64,000 nt of DNA, taken from NCBI RefSeq assembly GCF_001989455.1, contig NZ_CP018346.1, positions 496,001 to 560,000 of the forward strand. The letters run 5' to 3'. Made by a program: the position numbers and the translations under genes. The notes under the pieces are model-generated. The model made no database searches. It saw only the letters and a list, made by a program, of their open reading frames with translations, and was not told the DNA's origin. Source of the stretch: Prochlorococcus sp. RS04. Its GTDB lineage: Bacteria; Cyanobacteriota; Cyanobacteriia; PCC-6307; Cyanobiaceae. This document shows positions 7,618 through 21,155 of the stretch, piece after piece (within the stretch, counting starts at the first letter, position 1; the number at the start of each line of letters is the position of its first letter).

Positions 7618-7773
7618 TTGTTTAACCACAAGATTAATTTGTTGAGAAAACTTAAGCAGTTAGAGAAAATTAACGGAAGGCTCGCAATGGGAGGGTTAAT
7701 ATATTTAGTTTTTACAAAACTAGTTTCCAACCGTGCCGACATATTAGACCAGCTTAAATCTTATTTAATTTAA
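7618..7773 (+). CDS. short high-light-inducible (Hli)-like protein
   Basis: An open frame of 51 codons from a TTG (alternatives TTG 7639 or 7642; no in-frame ATG precedes the motif) contains EKINGRLAMGG, the chlorophyll a/b-binding motif of Hli/Scp proteins (E-x-x-N-G-R-x-A-M-x-G; Glu16 and Asn19/Arg21 by the longest start). The rest of the single helix (LIYLVFTKLV) is shorter and less typical than in canonical Hli. Hli proteins bind chlorophyll and carotenoid in thylakoids and protect photosystems under light stress. This copy may be a short divergent member. Confidence 0.6.
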   Translation: MFNHKINLLRKLKQLEKINGRLAMGGLIYLVFTKLVSNRADILDQLKSYLI

Positions 7774-7794
7774 GAAATGAATTAGAAGTATTTA

Positions 7795-7887
7795 TTATCC
7801 AGGAATATTTCGTTCTATATAAGCGTCAGTTAGAGCTAAAATTAACCCCAATAATGTTGAAAATATAGCAATTTCAGTTGATTCCAT
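7795..7887 (-). CDS. small membrane peptide, 30 aa
   Basis: A 30-codon ATG frame on the minus strand (MESTEIAIFSTLLGLILALT and DAYIERNIPG): a short polar N-terminus, one hydrophobic helix and a charged end. Its size suits a photosystem small subunit (PsaM is of this length and layout), but the helix lacks the residues I expect for PsaM, so I leave it unnamed. Confidence 0.4.
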   Translation of the reverse strand: MESTEIAIFSTLLGLILALTDAYIERNIPG

Positions 7888-7984
7888 TTTATTTTTGAAT
7901 TACCCCTAGTTTGCTAAATAATTCAAAGTTCAGCAACAAAACTAATAACTTGCTATAGTACGTATATACTATTAATCATTTATT

Positions 7985-8233
7985 GTGAGCTCAGCAACTC
8001 CTGAGTTTCTTTTCGTTAGGCCTGGTGATTATGTCGCAATTAAAAAAGAAAATTGCGAAGATACTAAGGAAAAGAATGAAAATTATTGGGTCGGTCAAGT
8101 TATCGACTGTATTGGAGGAGCTAGAAATCCAAATTCATGGACCTTGTTTCAAGTTGCCAATATTGACAATGGAGAGATCACTATAATCAACGCTGATATT
8201 GTAGAAAAAATTTTGAAACCTTCTGGAAGTTAA
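7985..8233 (+). CDS. DUF3104-like conserved protein
   Basis: An 82-residue protein starting at GTG. FLFVRPGDYVAIKKE, YWVGQVIDCIGGARNPN and SLFQVANID-type strands (here TLFQVANIDNGEITIINADI) match the small DUF3104 family common in marine Synechococcus and Prochlorococcus. The beta-strand-rich layout suggests an SH3-like barrel. Function unknown in the family. A preceding AT-rich stretch at 7955-7975 could hold its promoter. Confidence 0.75.
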   Translation: MSSATPEFLFVRPGDYVAIKKENCEDTKEKNENYWVGQVIDCIGGARNPNSWTLFQVANIDNGEITIINADIVEKILKPSGS

Positions 8234-8299
8234 TCTTAATCAAACAAACTTCTTTCAGTATTACAGAAACAAAAGGGGAAATGAACGTTTTAAAGGAAA

Positions 8300-9190
8300 T
8301 CATCCCAGTTCCAAGCAGGCAAGTCCATATACTTGATTCATAGGGCAGGGAGGTTGAATACCTTTATACATTCTGTAAGTTTTTGATATTTCCTCAAATC
8401 CCAAACTTGATAAAAGATAATTTGCATAAGGGTTCAGATTAGAGCAATCCAATAAGATTTGAGTATCTAAATCACCAACTAACTCCCTTATTAATAATTC
8501 AGCAAGTGGTGGAGTATCCGCTAAAAGTGGGCCAATTCTCCAGCCTTGCTCATTATCCTCCAATACACAAGGTCTTATCCTGCCAAATCCATGGCACATC
8601 CCATTATTATCGACAATTGCACTGACATTACCATGAGAATTTTTCAACCAGTCATTTAGAAAATGTGGTCTGGGACTAGGTTCTCTTTGATCATCATAAA
8701 TTAAGACTGCTTCAGAAGAAATTTTATTACCCGGGACAACTTTAAAAGAATGAAATTGATCTTTATAGAAATTTCTCAATGGCAAATCTTGAGAACCATT
8801 TAATTTCCATCGATTTGTAATGGAAGATTTTCTAAACCCCCACTTTGCGTAATCATTTAATCTATCTGGGGCAGCCTCAAGACCAATACAATCAACATTT
8901 TTCAAATATTCGAGGGCATGTTTCCATAATCTCACTCCATATCCATTATTCCGGAATTCTTTTTTAACGATAAATAAACCTATAAAACTATAAGAGGAAT
9001 TATATTTTATACACGCAATAGAGCCTATAGGATTATTGTTTAGACAAGCTACCCATACCCCTTGTTTATCTGTATTTCTATAAATTGATAAATCATCCAT
9101 TCCAGGAGAAAATCCTTCTAACCTTGCCCAGTTTGTGACTTCTGGTATTTCATTTATAGATATCAATCTAATTGAAAAATTTTCCCTCAT
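8300..9190 (-). CDS. GNAT-family acetyltransferase, two-domain
   Basis: Transfers an acetyl group from acetyl-CoA to an amine; substrate unknown. The N-terminal half (1-150) is a GNAT domain: IGLFIVKKEFRNNGYGVRLW holds the acetyl-CoA pyrophosphate loop at residues 80-85 (R-N-N-G-Y-G). The C-terminal half (about 165-290) resembles the second acetyltransferase-like domain found in YitH-type two-domain proteins, with a conserved-looking GFGRIRPC segment and a final GLACLELG. Length (296) fits that architecture. No neighbouring gene hints at the substrate. Confidence 0.82.
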   Translation of the reverse strand: MRENFSIRLISINEIPEVTNWARLEGFSPGMDDLSIYRNTDKQGVWVACLNNNPIGSIACIKYNSSYSFIGLFIVKKEFRNNGYGVRLWKHALEYLKNVDCIGLEAAPDRLNDYAKWGFRKSSITNRWKLNGSQDLPLRNFYKDQFHSFKVVPGNKISSEAVLIYDDQREPSPRPHFLNDWLKNSHGNVSAIVDNNGMCHGFGRIRPCVLEDNEQGWRIGPLLADTPPLAELLIRELVGDLDTQILLDCSNLNPYANYLLSSLGFEEISKTYRMYKGIQPPCPMNQVYGLACLELG

Positions 9191-9346
9191 AGAAATATAC
9201 TAACCAAGAAAAATTTGAATTTTTAATAGCAATATTAATAAATTTGATTATTTCTCATAAACCATTCACTTTGATTGAACTGCCTAAAAACCTGAGTTAT
9301 TTACAATTTATCCTCTGATATATTTAATACTATTCAAAGGTAAAAA

Positions 9347-10738
9347 ATGAAAATTTCTGATAAATTTCATTTAGAAGACATCTATAAATTAAAAAATACA
9401 GTTCTCACTGGCAAAACTGAAGATATAAAATGGCGGATCCATCATATCAATATAGTTTCTAAACTTTTGGATGAAAATATAAAAGAGATAATTAAATCAC
9501 TTTTTGTTGATCTCGGCAAATCTGAAATTGAAGGGCTTTCAGAAATTCTTTTAGTGAAACAAGAAATTTCACTCATAAAAAAGAAACTCAATTCTTGGAT
9601 GCGACCAAAAAAGATTGATACACCTTTTTATCTTTTTCCATCATCCTCACAAGTTATTTATGAACCTCTTGGGTGTGTCTTAATTCTTGGTCCTTATAAT
9701 TATCCATTACTTTATGTTTTAAAGCCATTGGTAAATATTTTCTCAGCAGGAAATACTGCAGTTATAAAACCATCAGAGAAATGTCCTGCGACCTCAAAAC
9801 TTATTAAAAAGCTTACTTCCAAATATTTCCGTAAAGATGTCCTAATGACAGTAGAGGGTGATAATAAACAATCCATAAAATTAATTGAACAAAATTTTGA
9901 CCACATTTTTTTTACAGGAAGTACTGAAACTGGAAAATCTATAATGAAATTAGCTTCAAAAAACTTAACTCCATTAACTCTTGAGTTAAGCGGAACAAAC
10001 CCTGTAATTGTCTTCAAAAATGCAAATTTAGAAGTGGCTGCAAAAAGAATTGTTTGGGGCAAATTTTTTAATTCTGGTCAATCCTGTATGGCTCCGAATC
10101 ATATCTTTGTAGATAAAGAAATTGAAAATATTTTTATAGAAAAATTAAAGAAATACATAGTAAGTTTTTACGGAGATAATCCAATTATTTCCGCAAATTT
10201 ATCAAAATTAGAAAAAAAGCAATTTTCATCAACTGTAGAAATTCTCAAACAATATAAAAAAGAAAAAAGAATTTTATTTGGGGGGACTGTTTGTAAAAAA
10301 AAGTTGAAAATATCTCCTACAATCTTAAGAACTAAACTAAATGAAACAGATATTTTGCAGAAAGAATTATTCAGTTCATTGCTTCCAGTAATTGGGATCA
10401 ATGATAAGGAATCAGCTTTAAAACAGATTAGTCAAACATCAAAACCCTTAGCAATCTACTTATTTGGAGGCAATAAAAAAATCCATAAGCATATTTCAAA
10501 AGTAACCAGCTCAGGAACAATTTGTATAAATGATGTTATGTTACCAGTCCTTATTCCAAATTTACCGTTTGGAGGTGTTGGGCAAAGTGGTATTGGCAAA
10601 TTTCATGGTGAAGAAGGGTTTCGCAATTTTTCAAATCAAAAATCTATTACTTCTAAAGGTTTTTTATTTGATTCAAATCTGCGGTATCCTCCCTATGAAA
10701 GAGTAAAGAAATTTTTAAAGTTTATTTTTCAGGTTTAA
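9347..10738 (+). CDS. NAD(P)-dependent aldehyde dehydrogenase (class 3 / fatty-aldehyde type)
   Basis: Oxidises aldehydes to acids using NAD(P)+. The catalytic nucleophile Cys247 sits in FNSGQSCMAP, the general base Glu213 in LELSGTNP, and the coenzyme loop FTGSTETG at 189-196. Length (463) and lack of an N-terminal extension fit the short class 3 (fatty aldehyde) subfamily rather than the roughly 500-residue class 1/2 enzymes. A hydrophobic, basic C-terminus (ERVKKFLKFIFQV) may help membrane association, as in other class 3 members. Substrate in the cell is unknown; membrane-lipid peroxidation products are plausible. Confidence 0.9.
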   Translation: MKISDKFHLEDIYKLKNTVLTGKTEDIKWRIHHINIVSKLLDENIKEIIKSLFVDLGKSEIEGLSEILLVKQEISLIKKKLNSWMRPKKIDTPFYLFPSSSQVIYEPLGCVLILGPYNYPLLYVLKPLVNIFSAGNTAVIKPSEKCPATSKLIKKLTSKYFRKDVLMTVEGDNKQSIKLIEQNFDHIFFTGSTETGKSIMKLASKNLTPLTLELSGTNPVIVFKNANLEVAAKRIVWGKFFNSGQSCMAPNHIFVDKEIENIFIEKLKKYIVSFYGDNPIISANLSKLEKKQFSSTVEILKQYKKEKRILFGGTVCKKKLKISPTILRTKLNETDILQKELFSSLLPVIGINDKESALKQISQTSKPLAIYLFGGNKKIHKHISKVTSSGTICINDVMLPVLIPNLPFGGVGQSGIGKFHGEEGFRNFSNQKSITSKGFLFDSNLRYPPYERVKKFLKFIFQV

Positions 10739-10801
10739 ATTACTTAAATTGTTTTCAAAAAGCTAGCGATTTTAAATTTAAAGATTATCTTTAAATAAAT
10801 A

Positions 10802-11569
10802 GTGAGTTTTATGAAATTTGCATTTTTAGTAATTGCCATATTTATTAATTTTTTTAATCACTCATTGATAAAATCAGAAGAAATATTTTCAGCAAATAAT
10901 AAAATTGAGAATTTTGCTAGAAAAGAATCAATTACTGAAGAAAAAACTGAAATAAAAAAAATTCATATTGTAAAAAGTGGAGATACATTATCGAGTATTT
11001 CAAAACTCTATTCGACAAATAAAGATTTAATTATTAAATTGAATAAATTAAAAGATGAAAATTATATCTTTGTTGGCCAAAATCTTATTATTTCCGAATC
11101 TACTGAAAATAATACAAAAAAATCTGATTTAATTAAAAATTATCATATTGTTCAAACTGGTGAAAATCTTACTGACATATCGAACAAATATAATTTAAAA
11201 GTAATCGAACTGATAGAGATTAATAATATCAATAATGCTGATTCAATAAAAATTGGTCAAAAGCTCACAATAAGAAAAAAGAACACAATTAATTCAGAAA
11301 ATCATGAAACAACTGAAAATAAAAAAAATAATGATTTAATTGAGTTAGATAAAAAAATTTATGGTCCTATAATTATCCAAAGTAAAACATCTAAAGATAT
11401 TAAAGGTAGAAAAGTTTTAAACGTTCTAAATCAAGAAAATAAAAAACTGATTATTTCAATCAATTGTGATAAAAATGAATTAGATGTAAGAATACCTGGC
11501 AGGAAATGGATGGGAAGTAAGCCTGCTAAAGAAGAATTCGAAAATAATTTAATAAATGATTTTTGTTAA
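10802..11569 (+). CDS. secreted LysM-domain protein
   Basis: A peptidoglycan-binding protein exported to the periplasm. An N-terminal signal peptide (MKFAFLVIAIFINFFNHSLI) is followed by two LysM domains at about residues 54-97 (HIVKSGDTLSSISKLY) and 114-157 (HIVQTGENLTDISNKY), separated by a Ser/Thr/Asn linker. The C-terminal 80 residues are basic, end in Cys, and show no catalytic domain such as NlpC/P60 or peptidase M23. The listed start is GTG; the ATG at 10811, directly before the signal peptide, is the more natural start. Confidence 0.85.
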   Translation: MSFMKFAFLVIAIFINFFNHSLIKSEEIFSANNKIENFARKESITEEKTEIKKIHIVKSGDTLSSISKLYSTNKDLIIKLNKLKDENYIFVGQNLIISESTENNTKKSDLIKNYHIVQTGENLTDISNKYNLKVIELIEINNINNADSIKIGQKLTIRKKNTINSENHETTENKKNNDLIELDKKIYGPIIIQSKTSKDIKGRKVLNVLNQENKKLIISINCDKNELDVRIPGRKWMGSKPAKEEFENNLINDFC

Positions 11570-11648
11570 AACTTTAATTAATATGTGTGAATAATTTGTC
11601 TAAGAATATTAATGATGAGTTATTCTACAAAAAGTTAAATTAACAGTA

Positions 11649-11858
11649 ATGGCAATTTCAAGAGGAGATCTCGTAAGAGTAAAAAGACCAGAATCATATT
11701 GGTATAATGAAATCGGTAAAGTTGCTTCAGTTGATACCTCAGGCATTAAATATAACTGTGTAGTCAGATTCGATAAAGTAAATTACGCTGGTATAAGCGG
11801 AACTGATGGTGGAGCAAATACAAATAATTTCGCTGAAAGTGAATTAGAGAAAGCTTAA
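11649..11858 (+). CDS. psaE: photosystem I subunit IV (PsaE)
   Basis: A stromal-side subunit of photosystem I that helps dock ferredoxin and supports cyclic electron flow. The SH3-like barrel sequence is unmistakable: [43 protein letters not shown] and [11 protein letters not shown] short Gly-rich insertion (SGTDGGA) sits in the loop before NTNNF. At 69 residues it is the normal cyanobacterial length. mutM follows after four bases on the same strand. Confidence 0.97.
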   Translation: MAISRGDLVRVKRPESYWYNEIGKVASVDTSGIKYNCVVRFDKVNYAGISGTDGGANTNNFAESELEKA

Positions 11859-11862
11859 ATAA

Positions 11863-12741
11863 TTGCCTGAATTACCAGAAGTAGAGACAGTTCGCAGAGG
11901 TTTAGAGCAAAAACTTAATAACTTTATTATTAAAAAAGTAGAAGTCTGTAGGGATTCAACTGTTGCATTCCCAATAAACAAAGATGAATTCATTAAAGGA
12001 CTTCTGAACTCACTTATTTATAAATGGGATAGAAGAGGAAAATATTTAATAGCTCAATTGAAAGAAGTTCAAAATGAGAATGCCCAATTTCATCTAGATA
12101 ATTCAAAAAATAACGGATTTCTTGTAGTTCATCTAAGAATGACTGGATATTTTAAATTTATTGAAAACTCAAGTCATCCTTGTAAACATACAAGAATTAG
12201 ATTTTTCGATAAAAATAATAATGAGCTTAGGTACATTGACGTAAGAAGTTTTGGCCAAATGTGGTGGATTAATAAAGACCTATCACTTAAAAAAATAATA
12301 AAAGGATTAGGTTCATTAGGACCAGAACCATTTTCTAAAGACTTTGATGCGAATTACCTTAAGAAAGTTATTTCAAAAAGAACAAAATCTATAAAAGCTA
12401 TTTTATTAGATCAAACAATAGTGGCAGGAATAGGTAATATTTATGCTGATGAAAGTTTATACTCTGCTGGCATCTCCCCTTTTAGGGAAGCTCGAACAAT
12501 AAAAAAGAATGAGTTAATAAAGCTCAAGGAATCAATTGTAACTGTATTAAAAAAAAGTATAGGTTCTGGGGGTACTACATTTAGTGATTTTAGGGACTTG
12601 GAAGGAGAAAATGGGAATTTTGGTTTACAGACAAATGTCTATAGAAGAACTGGGAAAGAATGTCGTAAATGCGGAAATTTAATTGAGAGACAAAAAATTA
12701 CTGGAAGAAGTACCCATTGGTGTCCAAAATGCCAAAAATAA
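11863..12741 (+). CDS. mutM: formamidopyrimidine-DNA glycosylase
   Basis: A bifunctional DNA glycosylase/AP lyase that removes 8-oxoguanine and formamidopyrimidines, guarding against oxidative damage from photosynthesis. It starts at TTG; after Met removal the catalytic Pro1-Glu2 are present ([14 protein letters not shown]). The beta-turn lysine lies in [10 protein letters not shown], and the C-terminal zinc finger has four Cys (CRKCGN ... WCPKC). Length (292) is typical. It lies four bases after psaE, an arrangement I recall from other picocyanobacteria. The stop runs straight into the terminator shared with the rRNA operon. Confidence 0.96.
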   Translation: MPELPEVETVRRGLEQKLNNFIIKKVEVCRDSTVAFPINKDEFIKGLLNSLIYKWDRRGKYLIAQLKEVQNENAQFHLDNSKNNGFLVVHLRMTGYFKFIENSSHPCKHTRIRFFDKNNNELRYIDVRSFGQMWWINKDLSLKKIIKGLGSLGPEPFSKDFDANYLKKVISKRTKSIKAILLDQTIVAGIGNIYADESLYSAGISPFREARTIKKNELIKLKESIVTVLKKSIGSGGTTFSDFRDLEGENGNFGLQTNVYRRTGKECRKCGNLIERQKITGRSTHWCPKCQK

Positions 12742-12774
12742 AAAAGGGCTTACTCATCAAGAGTAAACCCTTTT
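12742..12774. terminator. bidirectional intrinsic terminator between mutM and 5S rRNA
   Basis: A 14-bp stem (12742-12755 with 12761-12774, one C-A mismatch) closes a five-base loop. On the minus strand, stem bases and the following sequence give a run of T's, ideal for ending the rRNA transcript; on the plus strand the stem ends in TTTT and serves mutM. Confidence 0.85.
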
Positions 12775-12784
12775 AAATATTTTT

Positions 12785-12902
12785 ACCTGGCATTGAGCTA
12801 TTTTCTCAAGGGGCTACCCCCTAAATATTTTCGCCGCTGATGCGTTTCACAACCGAGTTCGAGATGGATCGGAGTGGTTCCACATCGCCATGAACACCAG
12901 GA
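12785..12902 (-). rRNA. rrf: 5S ribosomal RNA
   Basis: On the minus strand the segment begins TCCTGGTGTTCATGGCGATG and contains the conserved GATCCATCTCGAACTCGG core; it ends ...CAATGCCAGG, pairing with the 5' end to form helix I. It is about 117 nt long and lies about 65 bases beyond the 23S 3' end. Edges are accurate to one or two bases. Confidence 0.95.
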
Positions 12903-12967
12903 TAGGTGGAACCTTGAGAACTGCATAGAAAATTATATAAATTAAAAACAATAAATTAAGTTTATTT

Positions 12968-15842
<2,875 letters not shown>

Positions 15843-16098
15843 ATAACTTCAAATATTGAAGCATCAGCTTAATAGAATTGTTATTAATGCATTTGCACAA
15901 ATAATAAATCTGCATCATTAAAGATGCTTATTGTCTTTAAAAATAATCTATGCAGTTGTCAAGGTTCTCTGAAAACAATGAAATTAATTCAATGAGTCCA
16001 GCATCTTAATGATTTCATTAGGAAGCTAGATTCTTTCAGAATTTGATCACAACTCAAAAAATTTCCTTTCTACCAATTATGGAAGAGGTGGTGATCAG

Positions 16099-16171
16099 TG
16101 GAGGTAAGCGGACTCGAACCGCTGACATCCTGCTTGCAAAGCAGGCGCTCTACCAACTGAGCTATACCCCC
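16099..16171 (-). tRNA. tRNA-Ala (TGC anticodon)
   Basis: A 73-nt cloverleaf on the minus strand starting GGGGGTATAGCTCAGTTGG, with anticodon loop CTTTGCAAG (anticodon TGC), T-loop GGTTCGAGTCC and acceptor end TACCTCCA; CCA is not encoded in full. It lies in the 16S-23S spacer, as is usual in cyanobacteria. Confidence 0.97.
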
Positions 16172-16183
16172 AACATAGAGATA

Positions 16184-16257
<74 letters not shown>

Positions 16258-16381
16258 AGGAAAAATAATGGGTGTGACCTAGAAAAACTTAGGAAATGAA
16301 ATTCTTAATAAATTAAAAACGTGAGATACCGATCGACCTAAGGTGACAAAATAATAATATTAAACATTTTGTTGTCTCCCT

Positions 16382-17868
<1,487 letters not shown>

Positions 17869-18469
17869 TTCAAATCCTTTTGTAGATAAATCTACTCAAA
17901 TTGAATTGCTTTATCCAAATAAAAACTTCAGTTTTTGAATTTAGTTTCAGCCTCCTTAAATTTTAAGGATTACATTGAGTGCACATTAAAAATATTTCTA
18001 AAGTGACTTTCCAAGATCTCAGATCCGTTTGCATCAAAGCTAAAAGTTAGCAATTGATGACATTTTTATATATTCTTGACGGGACCTCACACCTTTATTG
18101 CAAATACATCTTGAAATAACTAAAAAAAATTTGGTTATTTCTGACGCAATAAAAGCATCAGTTCCTAAGTTTTTAAATTTTCTAGGTGCAGAGTTAAACA
18201 ACAAGTGTATAACTCATTTAGAAGGGTAAACCCTTCTTCTGGCTGAAAATAATGATTAAAATCAAATCTTCAAAGAATTCACTCATTTACCAAAAATCAG
18301 ATTTAAAGTAATTGCTTGAATAATGCAAAAAGAATATTTCTGCCCAGAAGAAAATACTAAACCATCCGACTGTAATTGTGCAACCTTTTATACAAAATTT
18401 TTTTATTAATTTTTTATTTGATCAAAGTCTCATTAAACAACTAGGCTTAAATAAAGGGATATAAATGAA
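17869..18469. other. gene-free rRNA upstream region with inverted repeats
   Basis: About 600 bases separate the 16S 5' end from the invertase gene, and the rRNA promoter must lie here on the minus strand; I could not identify convincing -35/-10 boxes. Two inverted repeats stand out: a 12-bp-arm hairpin at 18113-18141 (GAAATAAC...GTTATTTC, one wobble) and a perfect palindrome at 18221-18236 (GAAGGGT-AA-ACCCTTC). A 28-codon Cys-containing frame (18323-18409) is too weak to call a gene. Confidence 0.6.
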
Positions 18470-19909
18470 ATGGCAGAAAGATTTAATCAAAAAAATTTAA
18501 GAGTAAGACCAAGTTCTGATGAAGAGAAAATTGTAACAAATGCAAAAAAACACTTCGAAAAGACTTTGGTTGAAATATCAGGCGAGTTGGTAGGAAGCGT
18601 TGCCGCACTAGAACACCCAACAAAAAATAAAAAATTAAATTATGGAGAAATATTTTTAAGAGACAATGTTCCTGTAATGATTTACCTCATTACCCAAAAG
18701 AGGTACGAAATTGTCAAAAAGTTCCTAAGTGTATGCCTTGAGTTACAAAGCTCTAATTACCAAACGCGTGGTGTATTTCCTACTAGTTTCGTAGAAGAAA
18801 ATGGACAGCTCATTGGAGACTATGGTCAGAGATCAATAGGAAGGATTACTTCAGCTGATGCAAGTTTATGGTGGCCGATTTTATGTTGGTATTATGTCAA
18901 TAAAAGCGGTGATAATGCCTTCGGAAAAAGTCAAAGCGTTCAAAGAGGTATTCAACTTCTACTAGATCTAGTTCTACATCCAACATTTGAGGGTACTCCA
19001 GTACTTTTTGTTCCAGATTGCGCATTTATGATTGATAGACCTATGGATGTATGGGGAGCACCCCTAGAAGTTGAAGTTTTACTTCATGGATGTTTAAAAA
19101 GTTGTATTAACTTAATGGAATTAAGTAGAGCAGATCATGTTAGTAGACTTCTAGACCAAAGACTTATTCTTACAAATCAATGGGTTAAGGATTTAGGAAG
19201 TTTTCTTTTAAAGCATTATTGGGTTACCAGTCAAACAATGCAAATTCTAAGAAGAAGGCCAACTGAGCAATATGGTGATGATCAACACTTCAATGAATTT
19301 AACGTTCAACCTCAAGTCGTTCCCTCATGGCTACAAGATTGGTTAGAGAATAGAGGTGGTTACTTAATAGGAAATATTAGAACAGGAAGGCCTGACTTTA
19401 GATTTTACAGTTTAGGCAATTCTTTAGCATGTATGTTCGGAGTACTGCCTCCTGAAGAACAAAGAGCTTTATTTAGATTAGTTTTACATAACAGACAGCA
19501 TTTGATGGCTCAGATGCCCATGAGAATTTGTCATCCTCATATGGATGTCGAAGAATGGCAAAATAAAACTGGATCTGACCCAAAGAATTGGCCTTGGAGT
19601 TACCATAACGGGGGTCATTGGCCAAGTTTACTTTGGTTTTTTGGTACAGCTGTCTTATTGCATCAAAAACATTATGGTTCTGAAGATGTGATTCTCATGG
19701 AAGAAATGAAATCTTTAATAGAGGAATCATATTGGTGTCAACTTAATCAATTGCCTAAGCAAGAATGGGCAGAATATTTTGATGGTCCTACAGGTACTTG
19801 GGTTGGGCAACAATCAAGAACGTATCAAACTTGGACAATTGTTGGATTTTTGTTAATGAATCATTTTTTAAGAAATGAATATAACGATCTAGATATGTTT
19901 AAAATTTAA
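18470..19909 (+). CDS. alkaline/neutral invertase (glycoside hydrolase family 100)
   Basis: Hydrolyses sucrose to glucose and fructose in the cytoplasm. The 479-residue sequence matches the plant-type neutral invertase family through long diagnostic stretches, for example NYGEIFLRDNVPVMIYLI, GRITSADASLWWPILCWYY, CAFMIDRPMDVWGAPLEVEV and WPWSYHNGGHWPSLLWFF. No signal peptide is present, consistent with intracellular sucrose turnover; marine picocyanobacteria make sucrose or glucosylglycerate as solutes. The start ATG at 18470 gives the usual N-terminus length. Convergent with petD with only two bases between the stops. Confidence 0.93.
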   Translation: MAERFNQKNLRVRPSSDEEKIVTNAKKHFEKTLVEISGELVGSVAALEHPTKNKKLNYGEIFLRDNVPVMIYLITQKRYEIVKKFLSVCLELQSSNYQTRGVFPTSFVEENGQLIGDYGQRSIGRITSADASLWWPILCWYYVNKSGDNAFGKSQSVQRGIQLLLDLVLHPTFEGTPVLFVPDCAFMIDRPMDVWGAPLEVEVLLHGCLKSCINLMELSRADHVSRLLDQRLILTNQWVKDLGSFLLKHYWVTSQTMQILRRRPTEQYGDDQHFNEFNVQPQVVPSWLQDWLENRGGYLIGNIRTGRPDFRFYSLGNSLACMFGVLPPEEQRALFRLVLHNRQHLMAQMPMRICHPHMDVEEWQNKTGSDPKNWPWSYHNGGHWPSLLWFFGTAVLLHQKHYGSEDVILMEEMKSLIEESYWCQLNQLPKQEWAEYFDGPTGTWVGQQSRTYQTWTIVGFLLMNHFLRNEYNDLDMFKI

Positions 19910-19911
19910 AT

Positions 19912-20394
19912 TTAAAAAAGTCCTAAAGTTAATGATTTATCAATTGGCAAGCATGCACCAATACCAAGGTATATTGTTAAAAAAGTTCCAAATAAGAAAA
20001 CAGCCATTGCTATTGGTCTTCTAAACGGGTTAGAAAATTTATTAACGTTTTCAATAAATGGTAATATCATTAATCCAAGTGGAATTAATGTTTGAAGTGC
20101 AATACCCAAAAGTTTATTGGGAACAACCCTAAGTATTTGAAAAACTGGATAGAGGTACCATTCAGGAAGTATTTCCAGGGGTGTTGCGAATGGATTAGCT
20201 TTGTCTCCCAACATTGCAGGATCAAGAACTGCTAATCCAACAACACAAGCAATAGTTCCTAGAATAACTACTGGGAAGATATATAGTAAATCATTTGGCC
20301 ATGCCGGTTCTCCATAATAGTTATGGCCCATACCTTTAGCTAACTTTGCTCTCAATTTTGGATCAGATAAATCCGGTTTTTTTAACGTAGACAT
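19912..20394 (-). CDS. petD: cytochrome b6-f complex subunit IV
   Basis: A core subunit of the cytochrome b6f complex with three membrane helices; with PetB it forms the quinol-oxidising site. The PEWY motif of the Qo site is present ([17 protein letters not shown]), as are the N-terminal [20 protein letters not shown] and the tail of the third helix. The 160-residue length is standard. It lies 33 bases downstream of petB on the same strand, the usual petBD operon. Confidence 0.98.
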   Translation of the reverse strand: MSTLKKPDLSDPKLRAKLAKGMGHNYYGEPAWPNDLLYIFPVVILGTIACVVGLAVLDPAMLGDKANPFATPLEILPEWYLYPVFQILRVVPNKLLGIALQTLIPLGLMILPFIENVNKFSNPFRRPIAMAVFLFGTFLTIYLGIGACLPIDKSLTLGLF

Positions 20395-20427
20395 ATGAAA
20401 TACTAATAATGGTTTAAGTATAAGAGT

Positions 20428-21084
20428 TTATAAAGGACCTGAAATGCCCTGTTTACGAATCATTAAAAAGTGCATCAACATAAATACCGCTAATGACCAT
20501 GGCAATACAAAAGTATGAAGACTGTAAAATCTGGTTAAAGTCGATTGTCCAACACTTTCTCCACCTCTAAGAAGTTCAACCATAAAGTCACCAATTACTG
20601 GAATTGCAGCAGGAACACCTGAAACAATCTTAACCGCCCAATAACCTACTTGATCCCAAGGTAGAGAGTATCCTGTCACTCCAAAAGCTACAGTTATGAC
20701 TGCCATTACAACACCTGTAACCCAAGTTAATTCTCTTGGCCTTTTAAAACCTCCGGTAAGATAAACCCTAAAAACATGAAGGATTAACATCAGAACCATC
20801 ATTGATGCACTCCATCTATGCACAGATCTTATTAACCATCCAAAACTTACATCAGTCATTAAATAGCTGACTGAACTATAAGCTTGAGTCACTGTTGGCT
20901 TATAGTAAAAAGTCATTGCAAAACCTGTTGCAAATTGAATTAGGAAGCATACTAAAGTTATGCCTCCTAAACAATAAAAAATATTTACGTGAGGGGGTAC
21001 GTACTTGGAAGTTACGTCGTCAGTTATGTCTTGAATTTCAAGTCTTTCTTGAAACCAGTCATAAACAGATGAAGAATTCGCCAT
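20428..21084 (-). CDS. petB: cytochrome b6
   Basis: A four-helix thylakoid protein that carries haems bL, bH and cn of the b6f complex. Haem ligand histidines occur in [20 protein letters not shown] and in [19 protein letters not shown]; Cys38 (IFYCLGG) is the covalent attachment site of haem cn. The open frame extends 21 codons upstream, but the conserved [19 protein letters not shown]-terminus fixes the start at 21084 and a 218-residue protein. It is the first gene of petBD; the 71-base gap to the divergent ctpA must hold both promoters. Confidence 0.98.
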   Translation of the reverse strand: MANSSSVYDWFQERLEIQDITDDVTSKYVPPHVNIFYCLGGITLVCFLIQFATGFAMTFYYKPTVTQAYSSVSYLMTDVSFGWLIRSVHRWSASMMVLMLILHVFRVYLTGGFKRPRELTWVTGVVMAVITVAFGVTGYSLPWDQVGYWAVKIVSGVPAAIPVIGDFMVELLRGGESVGQSTLTRFYSLHTFVLPWSLAVFMLMHFLMIRKQGISGPL

Positions 21085-21155
21085 CCAAAAAAAAATTAGC
21101 TTTGATATAAAGAGCTTACTTAAAATTCTTATACTTGGTGTTAACACTTAACCCA

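Noticed and set aside
18323-18409. 28-codon frame with four Cys-like positions upstream of the invertase gene
   Set aside because: Very short, only three Cys, no ribosome-binding site and no neighbour context.
20895-21110. 71-codon frame antisense to petB
   Set aside because: Entirely within a certain gene on the opposite strand, and the composition lacks any domain or topology.
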